Shown: positions 1 to 6,042 of the stretch, piece after piece
Layout: every line of letters begins with the position of its first letter
Position numbering within the stretch: the stretch's first letter is position 1
NCBI GenBank assembly: GCA_002440965.1
Contig: DJWJ01000024.1
Span: 1-48,407, forward strand
Source: Candidatus Omnitrophica bacterium UBA6233
GTDB taxonomy: Bacteria > Omnitrophota > Gorgyraeia > Gygaellales > Profunditerraquicolaceae
DNA length: 48,407 bases
Direction: 5' to 3'
Made by a program: the position numbers and the translations under genes
The notes under the pieces: model-generated
The model's input: only the letters and a program-made list of their open reading frames with translations
What the model was told of the DNA's origin: nothing
Database searches by the model: none

Positions 1-5
1 CCCCG

Positions 6-752
6 TTAAGTATCTAACATATCCCATTCTTCTCCGAGTATCCACCTAAGAGCAGAAAGCTTCCCATTAACCATCCCCCAATCAAAATCTGTATAGGGGC
101 CAAGATTACTTTTGCCCCATTTCGTTTCCACTTTTTTAGCTGCTTTAAGCGCGCCCTTCCAAATCTCAGGATCAGTTTTTGTCTTACCCGTCTTCTCTAA
201 ATATCGAAGTACCTGATGCCTGTTATACCAAACTTTATCAAGAAACTCTTCTTCAGCCCTTATAATTGCCTGTACTGCTCTAATTGGGACATCAGTTAGA
301 TTATATTTACGAAGTAAACTTAATTTTCGGAAAGCTAACTCCTGGATAGTAGGCTTCTCCCATATCTTAATCTTAAATGGCGGTTTTCTATTCCTCCGGT
401 AATCATCAAGATAATCTTTTGCTGGATTTGAAAGAAAATTTGATGCGATAACCAATATAACTTGAGGTCTTTCTGCTTCAGCCCAAGTCAAAATATTTTG
501 TAACTCCGTAGGCGGGATACCCTTTTTAAAGTGTTTACAATCTACAAACCATGTCTCAAGATGAACACTCCCATCTACATCTGTACGGACTTCTTGGCAA
601 ACAATATCACGTCCCCGATCTGACGGACTAGTCTGCTTTCCCGTTCCTTTACGCCAATCAATATTTACGAACCCTAATTTTTTAAGTAAATCAAAACTAA
701 ATTCTTCAAATTGGGTAGCATCTAAATGGTTAAAAGAAAGTGAATTCTTAAT
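6..752 (-). CDS. Mrr-like restriction endonuclease (PD-(D/E)xK fold), non-standard start
   Basis: Probable DNA-cleaving restriction enzyme of the Mrr_cat type. The frame is open from a TAG at 762-764 down to the TAA at 6-8. Its N-terminal part reads like a nuclease core: an alpha-helical FEEFSFDLLKKLGF segment, then SDRGRDI (candidate metal-binding Asp) and WFVDCKHFKKG (candidate D-x-K catalytic strand), followed by a helix-rich C-terminal half. No in-frame ATG, GTG or TTG precedes the nuclease core; the first TTG is at 491, after the core. The best ribosome site, AGGAG at about 760-764, sits 6 nt before an ATT codon (750-752), so I placed the start there (248 aa). A frameshift or lost start is the alternative. 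No methyltransferase or specificity partner is visible. Confidence 0.6.
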   Translation of the reverse strand: MKNSLSFNHLDATQFEEFSFDLLKKLGFVNIDWRKGTGKQTSPSDRGRDIVCQEVRTDVDGSVHLETWFVDCKHFKKGIPPTELQNILTWAEAERPQVILVIASNFLSNPAKDYLDDYRRNRKPPFKIKIWEKPTIQELAFRKLSLLRKYNLTDVPIRAVQAIIRAEEEFLDKVWYNRHQVLRYLEKTGKTKTDPEIWKGALKAAKKVETKWGKSNLGPYTDFDWGMVNGKLSALRWILGEEWDMLDT

Positions 753-1138
753 ATCTAACTCCTATTCTGTGCTTTTTCAAAAACTTGCTTAACTTGTGGC
801 TGGATTGGATTGTTCCTAAGCAGGACGTACACAGGCTAAAGCGGGCACGGTTCGCCCGCTACCAAGGAACTAGCGAGAACGAAGCCGAGTAGCCGAGCGT
901 GACCCCCGCTATCTAACAATACGGGCTGCGTCTACGTATAGACTTTCGACGCAGTTTTCCACGCCGGGGAAAATCACGCGTTCCTGCGAGGAACAAGACA
1001 AGACAGACACAAACTGTTAAAGAACGAAATTCTTAAGCGCGCGGACAATACCCTGAGAGCAAAATATCAAAGATTAAAAGCAAAGGCGAAACAGTTTCCT
1101 GTCCAGCCTGCGCTTATGTAAGGGACAGTCCCTGCGAT
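753..1138. other. Gene-poor stretch with several hairpins
   Basis: No confident gene. It holds four inverted repeats: 840-846/854-860 (7 bp), 926-932/948-954 (7 bp, CTGCGTC/GACGCAG), 980-984/990-994 (5 bp), and the 13-base palindrome AGGGACAGTCCCT at 1121-1133. A plus-strand frame ending at the TAA at 1119-1121 is open for about 60 codons and is rich in Lys/Arg (for example DRHKLLKNEILKR), but it has no start codon. This could be the remnant of a mobile element or an unrecognised structured RNA; I cannot assign it. Confidence 0.4.
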
Positions 1139-2014
1139 TTATTTCGCTGGCTTGTCTTCGTTATGCTTTAAAGGCAAGAATCCGGCCATTTCACCAATGA
1201 CATTGACTAATTCTGTATTTGCCGGAACAACGATCTTGGCGTTATTCTGCAAAGACTTCTCAACTGCTTCTAATTTCCTGAGCACCTGCGCATTGCCCAC
1301 AAAATATTCCTCAGCTGCTTCATTAACCAGTTTTATGGCTGTTGCTTCGCCTTCAGCTTCCAAGATACGCGCCTGCTTGATACCTTCGGCTTTTTTAATC
1401 TCTGCTCTCTTTTGCCCATCAGCCGCGGTTTCCGTAGCAGTAGCAAAATCAATTGCCGCAATCTTTTCATTCTCCGCCTTAACAACTTTATTCATCGTCT
1501 CCTGCACATCTTTAGGAGGATCGATTTCTTTTAATTCGGTCCTGACTATCTCTAAACCCCAATGCCCGGTCTCCGACATCAAAGTCTTAAGCAATTCGGA
1601 ATTAATCCTTCCTCTTTCGCTGTTAGCGGATTTCAAAGAAAGCGTGCCGATAATATTTCTCAAAGTAGTCCGGGCTAAATTCACTATCTGCCACTGGTAA
1701 TTATTAACGTTATATATAGAACTCTTCACACTATCCTCATCAGGCTTAACCTTAAAATAAACCTGGGCGTCAACCTTAGCATTCAAATTATCATTAGTGA
1801 TGATCTCCTGCGGCTCAGCATCCACCATTTGTTCGGTAATATTAACCTGATAAATAACCTCGATGAAAGGAATAATCCAGTTAAAACCCGCAGTTGCAAA
1901 GCGGTTATATTTTCCCAGCCGCTCAATCAGGCCGCGGTGCGTAGGACGAACGATCCTAACCCCCATTAAAAAAATAGCGAATACCAATATGGCTATCGCG
2001 ATAATATGATTCAT
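1139..2014 (-). CDS. SPFH/band 7 (stomatin-like) membrane protein
   Basis: Stomatin/prohibitin-family protein of 291 aa, close to the usual length for bacterial stomatins of the QmcA/YbbK type. One N-terminal membrane segment (residues about 3-20) is followed by the SPFH domain, with the typical opening RPTHRGLIERLGKYNR and the LARTTLRNIIG segment, then a long charged coiled coil (about 170-230) rich in Ala and Glu. Such proteins form oligomeric membrane rings. No NfeD partner lies beside it. It is the last gene of the purine operon, 17 bases after purM, which is probably co-transcription and not a functional link. Confidence 0.85.
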   Translation of the reverse strand: MNHIIAIAILVFAIFLMGVRIVRPTHRGLIERLGKYNRFATAGFNWIIPFIEVIYQVNITEQMVDAEPQEIITNDNLNAKVDAQVYFKVKPDEDSVKSSIYNVNNYQWQIVNLARTTLRNIIGTLSLKSANSERGRINSELLKTLMSETGHWGLEIVRTELKEIDPPKDVQETMNKVVKAENEKIAAIDFATATETAADGQKRAEIKKAEGIKQARILEAEGEATAIKLVNEAAEEYFVGNAQVLRKLEAVEKSLQNNAKIVVPANTELVNVIGEMAGFLPLKHNEDKPAK

Positions 2015-2031
2015 ACTAACCTCCTCTGTTC

Positions 2032-3024
2032 TTAAACTATCTCTACTTGCCTTTTTCCTTTGACAACTTCTCCAATAATCCAGGATTTAAGTTTTTTATC
2101 TTTGAGTTTAGCGATGATGGAATTTGCCGAATTCTTTTCAACAATTAAAACCATACCAATACCCATATTTAAAGTGTGATACATCTCGCGCTGCAAAACA
2201 TTGCCTTTATTCTGGATCAGCCGGAAGATTTTCGGGACACCCCAGGAATTTTTATCAATTATCACATTTGTATTATGGGGAAGAATGCGCGCAATTTTAT
2301 CGTAAAAAGCACCACCCGTGATATGCGCGATACCTTTTATATTTTTATCCGGCAATAAACTTAAAACTTGTTTTACATAAATGCGCGTGGGAGTAAGCAA
2401 CTCTTTACTCATCCGCTTAAGCTCATTCTGTGAAAACGCTTTGCGCACCAAAGAATATCCGTTAGAATGGATGCCACTGGATTCTAACCCGATAACCAGA
2501 TTTCCCGCCCGAATAGCGCTTCCATCAATAATTTGGCTTCTGTCAATGGCACCTACGCAAAATCCGGCAATATCATACTCGCCTGCCCCATACATTCCAG
2601 GCATCTGGGCGGTTTCTCCGCCGATCAAAGAACAACCGGATTCAATGCAGCCGTTATTGATACCCTTAACCACATCCACCAGAACCTCTTCCTTAACTTT
2701 GGTGAAAGCGATATAATCCAGGAAAAATAACGGCTCAGCTCCGGCGCAAAGAATATCGTTCACATTCATCGCCACAGCGTCAATACCCACTGTATCGTGC
2801 TTATTAGCCAGCTCGGCGATCTTCAGTTTCGTGCCTACGCCGTCACTTGAGGAAACCAAAACCGGATCCCTGAACTTTTTCCTATTCAGCCGGAAAAAAC
2901 TCCCAAACCCGCCGATATCTTTTAAAACCTCAGGACGGAAAGATTTCCGCACCAGCGGCTTTATCTTAGATTTAAAAATACTGGCGCTCTTTATATCTAC
3001 TCCGGATTTTTTATATGTAATCAT
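2032..3024 (-). CDS. purM: Phosphoribosylformylglycinamidine cyclo-ligase (AIR synthetase)
   Basis: Makes aminoimidazole ribonucleotide (AIR) from FGAM with ATP, purine pathway step 5. The 330 aa length fits the family. Recognisable PurM features are SSDGVGTKLKIA, the dinucleotide-like GGETAQMPGMY and the SGIHSNGYSLVRK segment, then AHITGGAFYDKI. It follows purF by 46 bases; that gap contains degenerate TACTGCTTACTA-like direct repeats. The ATG is preceded by a GGGAGAAAAA ribosome site. Confidence 0.95.
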   Translation of the reverse strand: MITYKKSGVDIKSASIFKSKIKPLVRKSFRPEVLKDIGGFGSFFRLNRKKFRDPVLVSSSDGVGTKLKIAELANKHDTVGIDAVAMNVNDILCAGAEPLFFLDYIAFTKVKEEVLVDVVKGINNGCIESGCSLIGGETAQMPGMYGAGEYDIAGFCVGAIDRSQIIDGSAIRAGNLVIGLESSGIHSNGYSLVRKAFSQNELKRMSKELLTPTRIYVKQVLSLLPDKNIKGIAHITGGAFYDKIARILPHNTNVIIDKNSWGVPKIFRLIQNKGNVLQREMYHTLNMGIGMVLIVEKNSANSIIAKLKDKKLKSWIIGEVVKGKRQVEIV

Positions 3025-3070
3025 TTTTTCTCCCTACATAACATACTGCTTACTAACTACTATCTGCTCT

Positions 3071-4522
3071 CTATTTAGGCGCTATCTCTGCCTGCCCGCA
3101 ACAATGTGTTTCCAGTGAAAATTTCCCATGCCTCTTCTCGGCTATCAATGGATATTTCCCTGTCCAACAGGCAGTGCAATAATCGCTCTTTTTATACTTA
3201 AGGCATTTAAGCATTCCCTCTAAACTTAAATAACCCAAACTATCCGCTCCCAGATACTCTCTGATTTTATCCAATGAAGAATACCGATTAGCAATGAGCT
3301 CGCTGGACTTGTGAAAATCTATGCCATAATAACAAGGAAACCTGTGCGGCGGACAGGAGATCATCAGATGCACCTGTTTTACTCCTGCCTTACGCAAATT
3401 ACGCACGCGGATTTTCGAGGTTGTCCCGCGCACAATCGAATCATCAACAATGACGATTCTTTTACCGCGCAAAATATCTTTGAGCAGGTTAAATTTTACG
3501 CGCACGCCCAAGTCGCGGGCGTCCTGCGCCGGCTGGATAAAAGTCCTGCCCACGTAATGATTACGAATAATCCCCATCTCCAAAGGAATACCGGACTGCT
3601 GGGCATAACCCAAAGCCGCTGAATAACCGGAGTCCGGCACCGGCACCACAAAATCCGCTTTCACCGGAAATTCTTTGGCTAATTGCGCCCCTAATTTCTT
3701 ACGCACCGTATGCACTGTTTCGCCAAAAACATTGGAATCCGGACGGGAAAAATAAACATGTTCAAATATGCAATGCGCGTGGCGGTGCCCTACGCGCCAC
3801 TCTTTGGGCCGGATTGATCTTAAGCCGCTTTCGTTAATGAAAATTATTTCACCCGGCTCAACTGGACGCACAAATTTGGCTCCGATTAAATCAAAGGCGC
3901 AGGTTTCCGATGCCAGACACCAGGAATCCCCTAATTTTCCCAGCGCAAGCGGCCGAAAACCCCAAGGATCCCTGACCCCGATTAAGTTTCGGTTATCCAT
4001 CAATAAAAGAGAATAGGCTCCCCGGATTTTCTGTAAGGCGTATAATAAACTTTCATCCAAATTACGGGATTTTCCGCGGGCCATAAGATGAATAATGATT
4101 TCAGAATCAGTAGTGGTCTGAAATATCGAACCTGTCTCTTCCAGGTGCTGACGCAACTCTGTAGAATTTATCAAATTTCCGTTATGGGCTATACATATTG
4201 AGCCTTTGGCGTAATCAATTAAAAGCGGCTGGGCATTTTTTAAGACGCTTGAACCGGTAGTCGAGTAACGCACATGGCCTACGGCAGCCCGGCCTTTCAT
4301 TTTACCAAGAATAGTTTCATTAAAAACATCGTTTACCAGGCCCATCCCTTTATGCAGAGACAAATTGCCGCTGTTATTTACAACTATGCCGCAAGCTTCC
4401 TGGCCGCGATGCTGCTGGGCAAAGAGCCCTAAATAAGTCAACCAGCTTGCCTGTTTGTTATTAAATATACCGAATAAGCCGCAGTATTCCTTTGGGTCAT
4501 CATCATAATATTTTTCTGGCAT
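3071..4522 (-). CDS. purF: Amidophosphoribosyltransferase
   Basis: First committed step of purine synthesis: PRPP + glutamine to phosphoribosylamine. The N-terminal Ntn glutaminase domain begins at EYCGLFGIF, so the nucleophile Cys is exposed after removal of a short propeptide. The C-terminal PRTase domain shows the PRPP loop VIVDDSIVRGTTS, and late Cys residues may hold an Fe-S cluster as in the B. subtilis-type enzyme. Two starts are possible: an upstream ATG at 4534 and the one chosen at 4522 (483 aa). GGAG lies 6 nt before the latter. Either way the start overlaps the end of purQ (20 or 32 bases), suggesting translational coupling. Confidence 0.95.
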   Translation of the reverse strand: MPEKYYDDDPKEYCGLFGIFNNKQASWLTYLGLFAQQHRGQEACGIVVNNSGNLSLHKGMGLVNDVFNETILGKMKGRAAVGHVRYSTTGSSVLKNAQPLLIDYAKGSICIAHNGNLINSTELRQHLEETGSIFQTTTDSEIIIHLMARGKSRNLDESLLYALQKIRGAYSLLLMDNRNLIGVRDPWGFRPLALGKLGDSWCLASETCAFDLIGAKFVRPVEPGEIIFINESGLRSIRPKEWRVGHRHAHCIFEHVYFSRPDSNVFGETVHTVRKKLGAQLAKEFPVKADFVVPVPDSGYSAALGYAQQSGIPLEMGIIRNHYVGRTFIQPAQDARDLGVRVKFNLLKDILRGKRIVIVDDSIVRGTTSKIRVRNLRKAGVKQVHLMISCPPHRFPCYYGIDFHKSSELIANRYSSLDKIREYLGADSLGYLSLEGMLKCLKYKKSDYCTACWTGKYPLIAEKRHGKFSLETHCCGQAEIAPK

Positions 4523-5384
4523 ATTCGACTCCATTCTTAAAAATTATTAAACCATCGCCTGCCTGCCGGACAGGCAGGCCTGTTTTATTTTTAGAATTAA
4601 ACCCCGTTAGAGACAGGCTGCCGCAGGCAGCCGTTGAGCTCCTTCGATGCATTGTCTCTAACGGGGTAAACCAACGCGGGTGCTGGCAAACAGAGATATG
4701 CCTCTCCGGGTGAGGCATCAAACCAAAAATCCTTCCGGTCTCGTCGCAAATCCCGGCGATATCCTCAAGCGATCCATTGGGATTATCCGGATAACCACCC
4801 TGTTTTCCTTTCGCGTCGCAATATTTAAAAACAATCTGATTATTCTTTTTAAGCCGGTTTAAAACAGATTCGTCCTCAACAATAAATTTTCCTTCTCCGT
4901 GGGCCACCGGAAGGTAAATCACTTCCGGCAGGTTCTTTATCCATACGCACTTTTGAGTTTTAACCTTTGACTTTTGACTTAAATGCACCCAGCGGTCTTC
5001 AAATTTCCCCGAATCATTGATAATCAGGCTGGCCTCCTGTTCGAAATTTGCGTTTCCGGGGAGCAAGCCGCCTTTAACCAAAATCTGAAAACCATTACAA
5101 ATACCAATGATTAATTTTCCGTCTTGGACAAACTTCCTTAAGTCTTCGCTTAATTTACACCTCAATTCATTGGCAAATACCTTGCCTGAAGCAATATCGT
5201 CGCCGTAACTAAATCCTCCGGGAAGAGCAAGTATATGATAATCCGCAAGGTCTTTATCGCCTTGAATGAAATTATTAATGTGCACCAATTCGGCTTCGGC
5301 TCCGGCCTTAACAAACGCGAAAGCCGTTTCCTTGTCACAATTGGTCCCCGCTGTCCTGATTACGCAAACTTTAACGTTTCGCAT
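4503..5384 (-). CDS. purQ: FGAM synthase subunit I (glutaminase) with in-frame repeat insertions
   Basis: Class I glutamine amidotransferase subunit that supplies ammonia to PurL. Seen: nucleophile elbow GICNGFQ with Cys96, and the His/Glu partners in MPHPERH (H225, E227). The 293 aa length exceeds the roughly 230-260 expected. Two stretches look inserted: a short Lys-rich SQKSKVKTQK (about 136-145) encoded by AAAGTC-like repeats, and about 36 residues (240-276) between HPRWF and GDGLIIFKNGVEYA, segments that normally lie close together. The second is encoded by two palindromic repeats (4557-4579 and 4601-4667). The frame stays open and the C-terminal tail remains family-like, so the protein may still work. 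Confidence 0.92.
   Translation of the reverse strand: MRNVKVCVIRTAGTNCDKETAFAFVKAGAEAELVHINNFIQGDKDLADYHILALPGGFSYGDDIASGKVFANELRCKLSEDLRKFVQDGKLIIGICNGFQILVKGGLLPGNANFEQEASLIINDSGKFEDRWVHLSQKSKVKTQKCVWIKNLPEVIYLPVAHGEGKFIVEDESVLNRLKKNNQIVFKYCDAKGKQGGYPDNPNGSLEDIAGICDETGRIFGLMPHPERHISVCQHPRWFTPLETMHRRSSTAACGSLSLTGFNSKNKTGLPVRQAGDGLIIFKNGVEYARKIL
4557..4579. repeat. Short palindrome inside purQ
   Basis: A 9-bp inverted repeat, GCCTGCCTG (4557-4565) and CAGGCAGGC (4571-4579), with a 5-base loop. It encodes GLPVRQAG in the PurQ frame. Confidence 0.8.
4601..4667. repeat. 67-base inverted-repeat element inside purQ
   Basis: Perfect 15-bp arms, ACCCCGTTAGAGACA (4601-4615) and TGTCTCTAACGGGGT (4653-4667), with an inner stem GGCTGC/GCAGCC. 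It is read through in frame by purQ. Likely a miniature mobile or REP-like element. Confidence 0.85.
4949..4980. repeat. AAAGTC/AACTC short-repeat tract in purQ
   Basis: The minus strand reads as repeats of AAGTCAAA, AAGTCAAAG, GTTAAAAC and TCAAAAGT, giving the Lys-rich SQKSKVKTQK in PurQ. It looks like a second repeat-derived insertion. Confidence 0.55.
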
Positions 5385-6042
5385 AGAATTTTTTGATTGC
5401 CGCGGCTACTTCCTTGGGTTTGTCTACTACCGTAAAAATATCCAAATCCGATTTGCTGATATTGCCTTTGACTAACACGGTTTTTTTGAGCCAATCCAAT
5501 AAACCGTTCCAATATTCGCTGCCGACTAAGACAACCGGAAACTTATTGATCCTTTCAGTCTGAATCAGAGTAATCGCCTCGAAAAACTCATCAAAAGTTC
5601 CGTATCCTCCCGGTAAAATCACAAACGCCTTGGCGTATTTAACGAACATAACCTTCCTGACAAAGAAATAACGAAAATCCAGCAATGTATCTACGTAATC
5701 ATTGGGTTTCTGCGCGCAAGGTATTTGAATATTCAAACCGACAGAAAGGCCTCCTGCTCTGCGTGTTCCCTTATTTGCCGCTTCCATCATACCGGAACCG
5801 CTTCCGGTAATGACAGCATACCCCGCCTTAGCCACATGATAAGCGACTTCTTCTCCTAATTTATAATATTCCGCGCCGCGGGCAGTCCGGGCTGAACCAA
5901 ATATCGAAACAGCCTTGCCGACTTTAGAGAGGACCTCAAAACCCTCTACAAACTCCGACATAATCCGGAATACCCGCCAGGGATCTTCCCGCGTAAAATC
6001 GTTGACTAAATCAGCTTTTGGGATACAGCGTTTTTTTACCAT
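5371..6042 (-). CDS. LOG family (TIGR00730) phosphoribohydrolase
   Basis: Rossmann-fold protein of the lysine-decarboxylase-like/LOG family, 223 aa. The diagnostic motif PGGYGTFDE is at 144-152, preceded by the nucleotide-binding GSGSGMMEAANKG (80-92). Family members hydrolyse nucleoside 5-prime-monophosphates (AMP or cytokinin ribotides) to free base and ribose 5-phosphate; the substrate here is unknown. It overlaps purL by 7 bases and purQ by 14, so it is embedded in the purine operon. A role in AMP turnover or purine balance is an inference from that position. Confidence 0.88.
   Translation of the reverse strand: MVKKRCIPKADLVNDFTREDPWRVFRIMSEFVEGFEVLSKVGKAVSIFGSARTARGAEYYKLGEEVAYHVAKAGYAVITGSGSGMMEAANKGTRRAGGLSVGLNIQIPCAQKPNDYVDTLLDFRYFFVRKVMFVKYAKAFVILPGGYGTFDEFFEAITLIQTERINKFPVVLVGSEYWNGLLDWLKKTVLVKGNISKSDLDIFTVVDKPKEVAAAIKKFYAKR

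Noticed and set aside
1..9. CCCCGTTAA at the window start resembles the arm of the purQ repeat (ACCCCGTTAGAGACA)
   Set aside because: Only eight or nine bases match and the rest of the arm is missing, so a second copy of the element cannot be claimed.
1152..1700. Long plus-strand open frame opposite the SPFH gene
   Set aside because: It mirrors the minus-strand SPFH gene, whose protein shows clear family motifs; the plus-strand translation has none.
3025..3070. TACTGCTTACTA-like direct repeats between purM and purF
   Set aside because: Units are short and degenerate; not enough to call a repeat array or CRISPR.
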